Shown: positions 36,240 through 46,038 of the stretch, one piece after another | How positions within the stretch are numbered: the first letter of the stretch is position 1 | Layout of the letters: each line of letters starts with the position of its first letter | Notes under the pieces: model-generated | The model's database searches: none | The model's input: only the letters and a program-made list of their open reading frames with translations | Told to the model about the DNA's origin: nothing | NCBI RefSeq assembly: GCF_900155395.1 | Contig: NZ_LT699728.1 | Location: 186,001-250,000, forward strand | Direction: 5' to 3' | Origin: Merdibacter massiliensis | Lineage (GTDB): Bacteria; Bacillota_I; Bacilli_A; Erysipelotrichales; Erysipelotrichaceae | Length of the DNA stretch: 64,000 bases | Position numbers and translations under genes: made by a program

Positions 36240-37898
36240 TTATTCATGTTCCAAAGCTAAAGTTTTTGTAGTGATATCACAAACTTCTTCTGGTCCATAG
36301 TACTGGATTGCACCTGGATATACGAAGCTAGTTTCTACTGACCATTCATCTCTGTGTGCTTCAAAATACTTGAATGGTTTGCCGTCCAGTTCAACCAATG
36401 CTTTCTTGATAACTGGTTTGTCTTCACCGTGACGTCTTTCGATGTTCATCATTTTTGTGATTGGCATACCGCCAGCTACCCATTCTGAAGCAGGTTTTGA
36501 CAAGTTAGAGATTTTTGACAGATATCCATTATATCCGTATTGGATCAGCATGCATGCATTGTAACCCAAAGAATAGCAGTAATCAGAATCAAAGTTAGAA
36601 GGGAATGCACATCTTCCTTCGTATCCTAAGAAATGATGCAATGCGCTGAACTTGCCATTGTATGTACCAGCTTTTCTTCTTTCTTCCAATTTGTCTTTTA
36701 CTAATGCAGAGAACAATTTCTCTGATTCGATCAAGGATACTTGCACGTTGCCATGTGGATCACGTTCCAAGAACAATTGCTGCTGAATGCTTTCTGGAAG
36801 AATAGCGAATACTTCCATAGACTCTTTTGTCAGACCGTTTTCGATGAATTCATATTTGTCTTTCCATGTTGGCAGTGCATTAAATGCATCAGCTTTGCTG
36901 CCTGCAAGCAATTCGTTGATTTCCTGGATCAGTACGGAGAATTCCGGAACGAATTCAACAACACCTTCAGGAATGATGGCAACACCGAAGTTCATGCCTT
37001 TTGCAGCACGTTTTTCTACTGAATCGGCAATGTAATCGGCGATCTGTGAAAGAGACATCTTTTTAGCTGCCACTTCTTCAGAGATCAAGCAGATGTTTGG
37101 CTGTGTTTCAAGAGCACATTCCAATGCAACATGAGAAGCACTGCGTCCCATGACTTTGATGAAGTGCCAATATTTTTTAGCTGAGTTTGCATCACGCTCA
37201 ATGTTGCCGATGATCTCGCTGTATGTTTTTGTTGCTGTATCGAAACCGAAAGAACATTCGATGTCTTCATTTTTCAGGTCACCGTCAATTGTTTTAGGGC
37301 ATCCGATTACCTGTACACCTGTGTTGTGTGCTGCAAAGTATTCTGCAAGTACAGCTGCATTGGTATTGGAATCATCGCCACCGATGATAACGATTGCTGT
37401 AATGCCATGTTTCTTGCATACTTCTGCAACGATTGCAAACTGTTCGTTTGTCTCTAATTTTGTTCTTCCTGAACCGATGATATCAAAACCACCTGTATTT
37501 CTGTATTGATCGATGTATTCATCATCAAAGATCACATAGTTGTCCTCGATCAAACCGATTGGTCCATTTTTGAAACCGTACAATACGTTTTCTTTATTCG
37601 TTGCTTTTAAAGCATCATACAGACCGCAAATTACGTTATGTCCGCCTGGCGCCTGTCCACCGGAAAGAATAACACCAACGACCTGTTTTTTAGCTGGTGC
37701 TGTATTTGTTCCTTTCGCGAAAGTGATTTCTTTTTCACCATACGTATTTGGGAACAAAGCTTTGATCTTTTCTTGATCTGCCACGCTTTGTGTAGCTTCC
37801 CCTTCTTTAACGCAGATATCTGCAATGCCGTGTCTCAGCATTCCTGGAAGTTTTGGAGAATACGCATATCTAGCTTTTTGTAGTGATGAAATTTTCAT
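36240..37898 (-). CDS. pfp: PPi-dependent 6-phosphofructokinase
   Basis: Glycolytic enzyme of 552 residues that phosphorylates fructose 6-phosphate with pyrophosphate, reversibly. Long-form group: [11 protein letters not shown] near residue 80, GGDDSNTNA (173-181) with the Asp that favours PPi over [13 protein letters not shown] (201-210) and [17 protein letters not shown] is before the ATG. Use of PPi saves ATP and is common in anaerobes. It lies next to ptsI, so sugar uptake and early glycolysis are adjacent, but each has its own terminator. Confidence 0.95.
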   Translation of the reverse strand: MKISSLQKARYAYSPKLPGMLRHGIADICVKEGEATQSVADQEKIKALFPNTYGEKEITFAKGTNTAPAKKQVVGVILSGGQAPGGHNVICGLYDALKATNKENVLYGFKNGPIGLIEDNYVIFDDEYIDQYRNTGGFDIIGSGRTKLETNEQFAIVAEVCKKHGITAIVIIGGDDSNTNAAVLAEYFAAHNTGVQVIGCPKTIDGDLKNEDIECSFGFDTATKTYSEIIGNIERDANSAKKYWHFIKVMGRSASHVALECALETQPNICLISEEVAAKKMSLSQIADYIADSVEKRAAKGMNFGVAIIPEGVVEFVPEFSVLIQEINELLAGSKADAFNALPTWKDKYEFIENGLTKESMEVFAILPESIQQQLFLERDPHGNVQVSLIESEKLFSALVKDKLEERRKAGTYNGKFSALHHFLGYEGRCAFPSNFDSDYCYSLGYNACMLIQYGYNGYLSKISNLSKPASEWVAGGMPITKMMNIERRHGEDKPVIKKALVELDGKPFKYFEAHRDEWSVETSFVYPGAIQYYGPEEVCDITTKTLALEHE

Positions 37899-37932
37899 AG
37901 TTTCCTCCTCATTGTATTTTACGTACTATTAA

Positions 37933-37961
37933 ATTTTAAGATATTTTGAGCAAAAAGTAAA
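37933..37961 (-). promoter_or_regulatory. Promoter of pfp
   Basis: TTTACT and TAAAAT, 17 bases apart, about 35 bases upstream of the ATG. Confidence 0.6.
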
Positions 37962-38003
37962 CCGGTTGAATAAGGTTTCAGGGAAGATTTCCTCTTATTT
38001 CAT

Positions 38004-38034
38004 AAAAAAGGTGCGTTCAAAATGAACACACCTC
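38004..38034 (-). terminator. Terminator of ptsI
   Basis: AGGTGTGTTC and GAACGCACCT arms around a short loop, then six T residues on the minus strand. Confidence 0.85.
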
Positions 38035-38045
38035 TGATCAGATGA

Positions 38046-39749
38046 TTATTTTCCTAATTTTTCCTTTACGTAAGCAAGTACTTCATCTGCTGTCTGTTTG
38101 TTCAATGCTTCTTGAGCGACAGCTTCCATTTCTTTCTTGCTGAGACCATTGATGATCTGGCGAGCTTTCAAGATCTGTGTTGCTGACATAGAGAATTCAT
38201 CCAGACCTAAACCTAACAAGATCGGTGCTGCATATTCTTCACCAGCCATGGCACCGCACATACCTGCCCATTTGCCTTCTTTATGTGCGCCGTCGATCGT
38301 CATCTTGATCAAACGCAATACAGATGGATTGTATGGCTGATACAAATAAGATACATGTTCGCTCATACGGTCAGCTGCCATAGAGTACTGGATCAAATCA
38401 TTTGTACCAATAGAGAAGAAGTCGGCATATTTTGCGAACTGATCTGCCAATACTGCAGCTGCAGGAATCTCTACCATCATACCTACTTGGATGTCATCTG
38501 CAACCTGTACTCCTTCTTTGATCAAGTTTGCTTTTTCTTCTTCGTAAATTGCTTTTGCATCACAGAATTCTTTGACCGTAGCGATCATTGGGAACATGAT
38601 GCACAGTTTGCCATATACAGATGCACGGATCAGCGCACGTAACTGCGTACGGAAGATATCTGTACGATCCAGGCATAAACGAATTGCACGATAACCTAAG
38701 AATGGGTTCATTTCTTCAGGGAAAGTAAAGTATTTCAGTTTCTTGTCACCGCCGATATCTAGTGTACGAACAACGACTTTCTTTCCGCCCATGCCTTCCA
38801 ATACAGCTTTATATGCTTCAAACTGCTCATCTTCTGTTGGGAAGTGATCACTGTCCATATACAGGAATTCCGTACGGAACAGACCAACGCCTTCACCGCC
38901 GTTTTTCAATACGCCTTCTACATCTTTCACACCGCCGATGTTACCGGCTAATTCTACTTCATGTCCATCCGTCGTAACAGATTTTGCATTGATCAATACT
39001 TTTAGTGCTTCTTTTTCTTCTTTGTAAGCTTTTGCTTTTGCTTCATATTCTTTTACAGTTGCTTCATCTGGATTGATGATGACTTTTCCTTCAATGGCAT
39101 CCAATACTAACAGATCGCCCTGATTTACTGCTGACAAGACATCGCCACAACCAACAACTGCAGGAATTTCCAATGAGTTTGCCATGATGGCAGAATGGCT
39201 TGTCTTTCCACCGATGCTGGTCGCAAAACCTTTGACATATTCATTCAACTGTGCTGTATCGGATGGTGTCAAATCATAAGCAACGATGATGCTGTCTTCG
39301 TCGATTGCTGTCAGATCCGGAATCGTCAGACCTAATAAATTACATTTTAAACGGAAAGTAACGTCTTTGATATCTGCAGCTCTTTCTCTGAAATAGTCAT
39401 TGTCCATCGATTCAAACATCGTGATCATCTGATTTGCTACTGTATCTGCAGCATATTCTGCATTAACTTTTTCACTTTCGATCATAGAAACGATCTGACC
39501 AGCAAATTCTGGATCGCCTGCCATCATCAAATGGGCATCGAATACTGCTAATTCTTCTTCTGACAAACGTTTCGCAGCACGTTCTTTGACCCCTTCAATA
39601 TCTTTCTTTGTTTTTTCTAATGCCGCATTGAATTTTTCAACCTCTGCAGCAGGATCTCCTTCTTTTTTTACGATCTCAACTTTTGGAGATTCCAGCTTAT
39701 ACGCTTTTGCGATTGAAATACCGGCAGATGCCGCAATACCTTTTAACAT
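38046..39749 (-). CDS. ptsI: PTS enzyme I
   Basis: Phosphoenolpyruvate-protein phosphotransferase of 567 residues, the first step of all PTS sugar uptake. The phosphorylated histidine is His185 in [11 protein letters not shown]; the C-terminal PEP-binding domain has [24 protein letters not shown] and the MCGAMAGE loop. The ATG at 39749 has GAGGAGG upstream; a longer reading has none. ptsH is not next to it, unlike in many Firmicutes. Confidence 0.97.
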   Translation of the reverse strand: MLKGIAASAGISIAKAYKLESPKVEIVKKEGDPAAEVEKFNAALEKTKKDIEGVKERAAKRLSEEELAVFDAHLMMAGDPEFAGQIVSMIESEKVNAEYAADTVANQMITMFESMDNDYFRERAADIKDVTFRLKCNLLGLTIPDLTAIDEDSIIVAYDLTPSDTAQLNEYVKGFATSIGGKTSHSAIMANSLEIPAVVGCGDVLSAVNQGDLLVLDAIEGKVIINPDEATVKEYEAKAKAYKEEKEALKVLINAKSVTTDGHEVELAGNIGGVKDVEGVLKNGGEGVGLFRTEFLYMDSDHFPTEDEQFEAYKAVLEGMGGKKVVVRTLDIGGDKKLKYFTFPEEMNPFLGYRAIRLCLDRTDIFRTQLRALIRASVYGKLCIMFPMIATVKEFCDAKAIYEEEKANLIKEGVQVADDIQVGMMVEIPAAAVLADQFAKYADFFSIGTNDLIQYSMAADRMSEHVSYLYQPYNPSVLRLIKMTIDGAHKEGKWAGMCGAMAGEEYAAPILLGLGLDEFSMSATQILKARQIINGLSKKEMEAVAQEALNKQTADEVLAYVKEKLGK

Positions 39750-39846
39750 ACAAAATCCTCCTCTACTGATACAATCTTTATATGCTTTGCAACAGATCAA
39801 GCAGTAAATCGCTTACATGCTTCTCTAACGTTTATAATAACATTTT

Positions 39847-40140
39847 TCACATATTTAAGCAATCAAAGAATTGTTTCAGTCCGGCTTTTTTCTTTTTGGC
39901 TTGTCTTTCCTGGCTCATTCCCTTTAAAGAGCGTCTTTCGATATATACCTTGCGCAGCAGCACTTCATTTTCATAATCACACTTTGCAAATGCGGCTTCG
40001 ATCAGGTTCTGCAATTGTTCTGCCATCACTTTTTGTAAAAAATTCTGTCCTTGTTCATCCCTTTTTTTACATTGTCGCAATAATGCATGCATACAATGCT
40101 CCATGTGCACCAAGGAATCATTGATCTTTTCACCTTTCAC
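39847..40140 (-). CDS. Hypothetical protein
   Basis: Small, basic, helical protein of 97 residues with many Lys and Arg near the C-terminus (RQAKKKKAGLKQ). Its start overlaps the preceding small gene by 11 bases, so they are coupled. No family recognised. Confidence 0.5.
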   Translation of the reverse strand: MKGEKINDSLVHMEHCMHALLRQCKKRDEQGQNFLQKVMAEQLQNLIEAAFAKCDYENEVLLRKVYIERRSLKGMSQERQAKKKKAGLKQFFDCLNM

Positions 40141-40312
40141 AAGTTCTCTCCCTGAGATCCGATAAGATTCCTTCTAAGCAATACAAATAGCAGCGCAGCA
40201 GCCCCTGCAGTTCTTCTGTAGAAATAGTGAATATGTCCGCCTCATTTCCCATCATTGCATGGATCTTTACCATATGATAAAAATCCTGGATCTTCATTTT
40301 TGCTTCTTCCAT
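40130..40312 (-). CDS. Hypothetical small protein
   Basis: Helical protein of 60 residues. The start is placed at the ATG following GGGGGAAACAG; earlier in-frame ATGs lack a site. A TATACA box lies just upstream (about 40343). It overlaps the next small gene and both probably form a short operon of unknown role. Confidence 0.5.
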   Translation of the reverse strand: MEEAKMKIQDFYHMVKIHAMMGNEADIFTISTEELQGLLRCYLYCLEGILSDLRERTCER

Positions 40313-40368
40313 CTGTTTCCCCCGCTTCATTGATACTGTATGTATACGCAAACAAAAAAAGAAGCACT

Positions 40369-40399
40369 AAAAAACCGAACAATTTTTAGTTGTCCGGTC
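40369..40399 (-). terminator. Terminator of the ABC-F gene
   Basis: ACCGGACAA and TTGTTCGGT arms with a seven-base loop, then T residues on the minus strand. Confidence 0.8.
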
Positions 40400-40404
40400 G
40401 TTGT

Positions 40405-42255
40405 TTAAGTCAAATGTTCACTATATTCTTCCCATTGTTCCATCATGTGATCAATTTCCAGATGGACTTGATCAATCTGTTCATCCAGTGCGTTCATCTT
40501 TTTAAAATCATGGTAATACTCTGGTTCAAAACGCAGCTGACGCAGCGATTCCAATTCCTCTTCTTTTTTTGCAATCTTTTCTTCCAGCTGTTTGACCGCT
40601 TTGGCATAATTGAAATTTCGGACATAGCCTTTTTTTGCAGGCTCCTGTTCCTTCTCGATGATGGAGGGCTGCTGTTGATCTTTTTGCATGTATTCATCAT
40701 ATGTCAATGCATAATACACTGCTTTTCCATCTTTGATCTCCAAGATCGATGTTGCTAATTTTGAGATAAAATAGCGATCGTGTGATACGAACAGCATCGT
40801 TCCTTCATAGTTTTCCAAGGATTCTTCTAATGCTTCTTTTCCCAATAAATCTAAATGGTTGGTCGGCTCATCCAGCATCAGGAAGTTTGGCTGTGACAAA
40901 AGCAGTTTCACAAAACTCAATCGCACCTTTTCTCCTCCGGATAAGCAGTCGATCGTCTTAAATACTTCATCCTGGGTAAACAGGAAGCTGCCTAATGCGG
41001 TACGCACCTGCGTACGGTCCAATTGCGGAAAACTGTCCCATACTTCTTCTAACACCGTCTTTGTTGAATCAAACTGGGCAAGTTCCTGATCAAAATAGCC
41101 AATGTCGATCTGATGTCCGAATAAGAAGGTGCCCGCCAACGGTCTCACTTGTCCCATCAATGTCTTCATCAACGTCGACTTTCCATGCCCGTTGGGTCCG
41201 ATCACTGCTACACGCTGTCCCTGCAAGATCTGTAAGTTGACATTGCATAAAGGATGATCATACCCGATCTGCAGATTTTCGATATCCAGCACACGGTTGC
41301 CGCCGCGTCTGGCAACATGAAATTTTGCATGAAACGTCACATCGTCGCTTTGCGGATCTTCGATCTTGTCCATGCGCTGCAGATACTTGATCTTCGATTG
41401 GGCGAATGCCGCTTTATTCTTCTTATATCGGAATTTCTCGATCAATTCTTCCATATGCGCAATTTCTTTTTGTTGTCGGGCATAAGCGCTTTTCTGAATT
41501 TCCAGGTCTTGTTTTTTCGTTTCTACATAGTGCGTATAGTTGCCCGGATAGCGGCGCATGACGCCAAACTCGATCTCATAGACGACATCGCAGACATGAT
41601 CTAAGAAGGTGCGGTCATGGGATACCAGCACGACAGCTTTGGGATAATGTGCCACGTAGCCTTCCAGCCATTCGATCGTTTCAATATCCAGATGATTGGT
41701 CGGCTCATCCAGCAGCAAGATATCCGGTTTGGACAAAAGCAGTTTCACAAATGCCAAACGGGTACGCTGTCCTCCGCTGAATTCCTTGATCTTGCGCTGC
41801 AGATCTTCTTTGGTGAAGCCAAAACGGGTAACGATATTCATCATTTCGCTTTCCCACTGATAGCCGCCGGCCTCTTCAAATGCCTCTTGTATCCGTGCAT
41901 AGTTTTCCAATTGTTTTTCATCTGCACTCGCTTCTAACTGTTTGGCCGCTGCATTTAATTCTTTTTCCAACTGTTTGACGCGCTCAAATGCTCTCTCCAT
42001 CTCGCTTCGAACGCTTTGTTCTTCATCTTTGAATGTCGTCTGTGCCAAGTAACCGATCTGTATCCCATTTTCTTTATGGATCGAACCGCTGTCTAATTCT
42101 TCTTCTTGGGCAATGATCTTTAATAAAGTGGTCTTGCCGCACCCATTGCGGCCGACCACGGCAATTTTCTCATTATTTCTGATCTCAAACTGTATATCCT
42201 GGAAGATCGTAGATGCACCATATGCTTTTGTTCCTTTATTGATCTGATAGCGCAT
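40405..42255 (-). CDS. ABC-F family ATPase
   Basis: Soluble ribosome-associated ATPase of 616 residues with two ABC domains (Walker A GRNGCGKTT and GPNGHGKST; two signatures FSGGQRTRLAF and LSGGEKVRLSF; DEPTNHLD twice). They are joined by a charged linker of about 70 residues, and a C-terminal coiled coil (about 555-610) follows. It belongs to the Uup/YdiF-like housekeeping group, which helps ribosomes in translation, rather than to a clear antibiotic-resistance clade. The start at 42255 has GGGGG nine bases upstream. Confidence 0.92.
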   Translation of the reverse strand: MRYQINKGTKAYGASTIFQDIQFEIRNNEKIAVVGRNGCGKTTLLKIIAQEEELDSGSIHKENGIQIGYLAQTTFKDEEQSVRSEMERAFERVKQLEKELNAAAKQLEASADEKQLENYARIQEAFEEAGGYQWESEMMNIVTRFGFTKEDLQRKIKEFSGGQRTRLAFVKLLLSKPDILLLDEPTNHLDIETIEWLEGYVAHYPKAVVLVSHDRTFLDHVCDVVYEIEFGVMRRYPGNYTHYVETKKQDLEIQKSAYARQQKEIAHMEELIEKFRYKKNKAAFAQSKIKYLQRMDKIEDPQSDDVTFHAKFHVARRGGNRVLDIENLQIGYDHPLCNVNLQILQGQRVAVIGPNGHGKSTLMKTLMGQVRPLAGTFLFGHQIDIGYFDQELAQFDSTKTVLEEVWDSFPQLDRTQVRTALGSFLFTQDEVFKTIDCLSGGEKVRLSFVKLLLSQPNFLMLDEPTNHLDLLGKEALEESLENYEGTMLFVSHDRYFISKLATSILEIKDGKAVYYALTYDEYMQKDQQQPSIIEKEQEPAKKGYVRNFNYAKAVKQLEEKIAKKEEELESLRQLRFEPEYYHDFKKMNALDEQIDQVHLEIDHMMEQWEEYSEHLT

Positions 42256-42273
42256 GTTTCTCATCCCCCTTTA

Positions 42274-43569
42274 TTATGAATTTGCCTGAACGTCGATACC
42301 TAATGTGGAAAGAAAACCTTCACACAATCCTTTGATGATCGTTTCTTTGTTTTTCTTGTAGTTTTGTACATCGTCCTCATCGCTCAAACAAGCAAGATCC
42401 AGTTCAATGCCCTGCATGCCGTTCTCGTCAGCATACATTGCATTCTGCTTGCTGTTTTCATTGTACTGTCCGGTCAAAGTAGCTTTTCCGCCGCTTTCTC
42501 TGAATACCGGCATCGCATCATATACACTTCTTCCATCTTCCCCCTGTGTTGCTGAAGAGGAAAAGATCCCTGCTACATTGGTCAATGAAGTATATGTCGT
42601 GCTTCCCTTGATCCCATATGTCTGCAATAAATAATACATGATCCCGTTGGTCAGACGTGAGGAAGACTGAATGCCGTGATATGTCTCAATTCCCGCATGG
42701 CCGCTGCCATAGGTAAAACCGACACTGATCAAATAATTGGCGTCGTTTTGATACCCTTTGGATGCACGTGAATTTTCACCATAATATTCGACTACCTCTT
42801 GTTCGCCGCGGGCAAGCAGGACCTTTAATCCATAACTTTCTAGATATTCCTGCATCTTCAACGCTACTTGATAGCTCTCTTCATATTCGACGATGCCGTT
42901 TCCGCTATATCCCTGATCGACACCGCCCCAGATCGTCGTATATAATCCAAACGGATCGATCAGGACATCCGCTTTCTCTGCACTTGGGGTCACTGTTTCA
43001 ACGGTAAGAAAAGCATAATTTGCTGTCAAAGAACCGCCGTATATATCCAGTGCATCTTGTGAAGCGGTCAGCGTAGCCTGTTTCACTTTTCCATCGCGGC
43101 GCATCGTTTGAAAGGGATCGCTGCTAATCGCACTTGAAAAGACGACACGCTTCTTTTCAAAACTGTCGATCAAATAAATTTCATAGGTTCCATCGCTCAG
43201 ATCCGGAAGGTAGATCTGGCGGTCTGCCGTATTTCCGATCGTAAAGCTGTACTGTTCTCCGCTGCAGATATTGACCAGCTCCATCATCTTTCCATAAATC
43301 GGATCCTGTTCCCCGTCATATGGATCCATATACAATGACAAGGTTTCTCCATAAAACAGATAGTCTTCCAGCTCAATGACATTTGTCGACTGATCTTGGA
43401 GATCTTTCATTTCGCTATTGCTGAAATTACAGGCATGAAAACTTCCCCGTATTTCTGGCTGACGTAAAAAATGAATCAGCAGAAAGGAGATCAATACCGC
43501 AACACAAACAAATAAAACTCCTAATTTCCATGTCATGCGAAAACTTCTTTTCCGAGGTTCATATCGCAT
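42274..43569 (-). CDS. Membrane-anchored amidase_3-like protein with altered zinc site
   Basis: Protein of 431 residues with one N-terminal membrane segment (about 14-36), a beta domain and a C-terminal part that follows the N-acetylmuramoyl-L-alanine amidase (Amidase_3) plan: VLIDPF...GGVDQG, YLESYGLKVLLAR and YLISVGF. The first zinc His of the usual DPGHGG motif is replaced (DPFGLYTTIWGG), and the usual SIHAN-type His is also missing. A Glu is kept in IVEYEES. It may bind the cell wall without cutting it. GGAGG precedes the ATG. It is 18 bases from the ABC-F gene. Confidence 0.7.
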   Translation of the reverse strand: MRYEPRKRSFRMTWKLGVLFVCVAVLISFLLIHFLRQPEIRGSFHACNFSNSEMKDLQDQSTNVIELEDYLFYGETLSLYMDPYDGEQDPIYGKMMELVNICSGEQYSFTIGNTADRQIYLPDLSDGTYEIYLIDSFEKKRVVFSSAISSDPFQTMRRDGKVKQATLTASQDALDIYGGSLTANYAFLTVETVTPSAEKADVLIDPFGLYTTIWGGVDQGYSGNGIVEYEESYQVALKMQEYLESYGLKVLLARGEQEVVEYYGENSRASKGYQNDANYLISVGFTYGSGHAGIETYHGIQSSSRLTNGIMYYLLQTYGIKGSTTYTSLTNVAGIFSSSATQGEDGRSVYDAMPVFRESGGKATLTGQYNENSKQNAMYADENGMQGIELDLACLSDEDDVQNYKKNKETIIKGLCEGFLSTLGIDVQANS

Positions 43570-43660
43570 ATCGATCCTCCTTTCTGCTTCTTTGCCAATC
43601 GTATAAATAGTATAGCAGAAACCGTAAAAATTACAATGTATTCCCCGTGTGAAACGCAGG

Positions 43661-43688
43661 AAAAAAACAGCGATGAATTTCGCTGTTT
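43661..43688 (-). terminator. Terminator of asnS
   Basis: AACAGCGA and TCGCTGTT arms, six-base loop, T-run on the minus strand, two bases after the stop. Confidence 0.85.
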
Positions 43689-43689
43689 C

Positions 43690-45075
43690 TTAAAATACCA
43701 AATTTTTTGGCGTACGCGGGAATGGTTCAACATCGCGGATATTTTGCATGCCGCTCATATACATCAGCATGCGGTCAAAGCCAAGTCCAAATCCGGCATG
43801 TTTGCATCCGCCATAACGGCGCAGATCCATATACCATTGCAAGCTTTCACACTCCATGCCCATCTCCTTCATGCGCGCTTCCAAGACATCGTAACGCTCT
43901 TCACGCTGGCTGCCGCCGACCAATTCGCCGACACCAGGCACTAACAAGTCGCAAGCTGCTACGGTCTTTCCATCATCATTCAAACGCATATAGAATGCCT
44001 TGATATCTTTTGGATAATCTGTCAAGAAGACAGGACCATTTACGACTTTTTCGCACAAATAACGCTCATGTTCGCTTTGCAGATCCATGCCCCATTCGAT
44101 CTTATTATTTTCAAACTTGACATCGGCTTTTTTCAACAATTCGATTGCCTCCGAATAAGTCATGCGTTTAAATTCACTGTCTCGTACGCTCGTGATCCGT
44201 TTGATGCAATCCTTATCGATCATCTTCTCAAAGAACTTCATTTCTTCCGGTGCATTTTCCAGACAGTAGTTGATGCAGTATTTCACCATATCTTCGATCA
44301 GGTCCATGTCATCTTCCAGATCAGCAAATGCAATCTCCGGTTCGATCATCCAGAATTCAGAAGCATGGCGTGTCGTATTGGAATTCTCAGCACGGAAAGT
44401 TGGTCCAAATGTATACACATCACGGAAAGCCATCGCGAATGCTTCCACATGCAGCTGTCCTGAAACAGTCAGGGAAGCATGTTTGCCAAAGAAGTCTTCT
44501 TCATAATTGGCATCATCCCGCGTCGTTACAGTAAAGGTCTCTCCGGCACCTTCTGCATCATTTCCAGTAATCAACGGCGTATGCACATACACAAAGCCCT
44601 GATTTTGGAAAAATTCATGAATCGCCATCGACAAAACAGAGCGCAGACGAAAAATAGCATAGAAACTGTTTGCCCGCGGACGCAGATGCGGGATCTCGCG
44701 CATAAATTCGAAGCTGTGGCGTTTCTTCTGCAGCGGATAATCGTGATCGCAAGCCCCTTCCAAAGTCACTTCTTTCACTTGAATTTCAAAAGGCTGTTTC
44801 CCCTGCGGGGTATATACGAATTTTCCCATCACGGTCAAAGCGGAACCTGTCGTATATTTTTCTACCTGTTCAAAATCTTTCAGATCAGAATCATAGACCA
44901 ATTGGGCATTGCGGAAATACGTTCCATCATTCAATTCAATAAAACCGATCTTTCCGCTTGAACGGTTGGTACGGATCCACCCTTGCAAAGATACATATTC
45001 GATCGAATCGATTTCTACATGTGATCCTGCCAAGACGATTTCATACAATTCGCGAATCGTCATAAATTCAAACAT
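43690..45075 (-). CDS. asnS: Asparaginyl-tRNA synthetase
   Basis: Class IIb synthetase of 461 residues charging tRNA-Asn. It has the N-terminal OB-fold anticodon domain ([20 protein letters not shown] region), class II motif 2 (TFRAENSNT) and motif 3 ([10 protein letters not shown]). AAGGAGG lies seven bases before the ATG. Expression is controlled by the T-box leader directly upstream. Confidence 0.97.
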   Translation of the reverse strand: MFEFMTIRELYEIVLAGSHVEIDSIEYVSLQGWIRTNRSSGKIGFIELNDGTYFRNAQLVYDSDLKDFEQVEKYTTGSALTVMGKFVYTPQGKQPFEIQVKEVTLEGACDHDYPLQKKRHSFEFMREIPHLRPRANSFYAIFRLRSVLSMAIHEFFQNQGFVYVHTPLITGNDAEGAGETFTVTTRDDANYEEDFFGKHASLTVSGQLHVEAFAMAFRDVYTFGPTFRAENSNTTRHASEFWMIEPEIAFADLEDDMDLIEDMVKYCINYCLENAPEEMKFFEKMIDKDCIKRITSVRDSEFKRMTYSEAIELLKKADVKFENNKIEWGMDLQSEHERYLCEKVVNGPVFLTDYPKDIKAFYMRLNDDGKTVAACDLLVPGVGELVGGSQREERYDVLEARMKEMGMECESLQWYMDLRRYGGCKHAGFGLGFDRMLMYMSGMQNIRDVEPFPRTPKNLVF

Positions 45076-45093
45076 AACATTTCCTCCTTATAT

Positions 45094-45310
45094 AAAAAAA
45101 GTTCCTGTATAACAGGAACGTAAATAACCTACGCGGTGCCATCCTGATTCACATGCTGCCATGTGCATCTCTTTTGATTAACGCTCTTCCACGGGACCGT
45201 CTACTTGTTTTCTCCGATCCAACTCCACAGCTGTTCATCGTACAGACTGCCGCATTTCTGTCTTCCACCCACACAGAATCGCTTGATCGGGCATATCTGC
45301 CATGTTCTGT
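45094..45310 (-). promoter_or_regulatory. T-box leader of asnS
   Basis: The T-box AGGATGGCACCGCG lies at complement(45132-45145), followed by a terminator with GTTCCTG/CAGGAAC arms and seven T residues (45094-45119), ending ten bases before the ribosome site. The variable base of the TGGN bulge is C, which pairs with discriminator G73, as in bacterial tRNA-Asn. A candidate specifier AAC (Asn) occurs in GAAAACAAGTAG of the stem I region. Uncharged tRNA-Asn would stabilise the antiterminator. Confidence 0.92.
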
Positions 45311-45311
45311 T

Positions 45312-45941
45312 TCATCGTCTTTCATTTAAAGAATTTGTTTCAAAAACAAGTTCTTGAATAGATGATACCACATCCACGGTCTTTAAGACAACCCCTTTTG
45401 GAACTTGAATGTGCTCATGCGTAAAATCGACCAGACCAATGATCCCGCAAGCAATCAGCCGATCGACCGTTGCTTGAATATCCATAGAAATAGCCAAGAT
45501 AGCAATACGGCATCCTTCCGGGATCTTCTCTTCCAATTCATCCATCGAATACACAGGGATACCGAATGTTTCTCCCCGTCTGGATGGATCGATATCAAAA
45601 GCACAAGTGATCTCGCCAACCACATAGTCCCAACGGTTGTATTTCATCAAGGCACGTCCCATGTTGCCGGCTCCGACCAAGATGATCTTTTCATCAAAAT
45701 CCATTCCCAGCTCTTGATTGAAAATGTCGATCAATAAGTTCACATCATAACCATAGCCTTGTTTCCCTAAATTGCCTAAAAAAGAAAAATCACGGCGTAT
45801 GGTCGTAGGTTCGATATTGACCACGCTGGCCAATTCCTTTGACATGATCCTCTCAACACCATTTCTTTTTAGCTTGCGCAGCGCCTTCAAATAAACTGGA
45901 TAACGCTGCAATGTAGCTTTGGGGACACTTTTTTGTACCAT
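45312..45941 (-). CDS. rex: Redox-sensing repressor Rex
   Basis: NADH/NAD+-sensing repressor of 209 residues. The N-terminal winged helix (about 1-75, with SKELASVVNIEPTTIRRDFS) binds DNA; the Rossmann domain has GAGNMG (90-95) and FDIDPSRRG. Rex controls fermentation and respiration genes in Firmicutes. Its stop lies directly before the asnS T-box leader. Confidence 0.96.
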   Translation of the reverse strand: MVQKSVPKATLQRYPVYLKALRKLKRNGVERIMSKELASVVNIEPTTIRRDFSFLGNLGKQGYGYDVNLLIDIFNQELGMDFDEKIILVGAGNMGRALMKYNRWDYVVGEITCAFDIDPSRRGETFGIPVYSMDELEEKIPEGCRIAILAISMDIQATVDRLIACGIIGLVDFTHEHIQVPKGVVLKTVDVVSSIQELVFETNSLNERR

Positions 45942-45958
45942 CCTTCATCACCATCCAA

Positions 45959-45998
45959 AGTATAGCACAATCCATCTAATTTGTGAACTTTTTAATAT
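45959..45998 (-). promoter_or_regulatory. rex promoter with candidate Rex operator
   Basis: TTCACA and TATACT are 17 bases apart (45959-45987). The -35 overlaps an imperfect inverted repeat, TTGTGAA-CTTT-TTAATAT (45981-45998), close to Rex operators of the TTGTGAA/TTGTTAA type. The right half is degenerate, so autoregulation is only a proposal. Confidence 0.5.
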
Positions 45999-46008
45999 AT
46001 TTAACTTA

Positions 46009-46035
46009 TGAAAAAAGCAAGGGGCTCCTTGCTTT
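46009..46035 (-). terminator. Terminator of the LRR-protein gene
   Basis: AAGCAAGG and CCTTGCTT arms with a four-base loop, followed by T residues on the minus strand. Confidence 0.85.
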
Positions 46036-46038
46036 CTT

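Noticed and set aside
40405-42255. Antibiotic-resistance ABC-F protein
   Set aside because: The linker and C-terminal coiled coil look like housekeeping Uup/YdiF-type proteins, and no resistance leader peptide precedes the gene.
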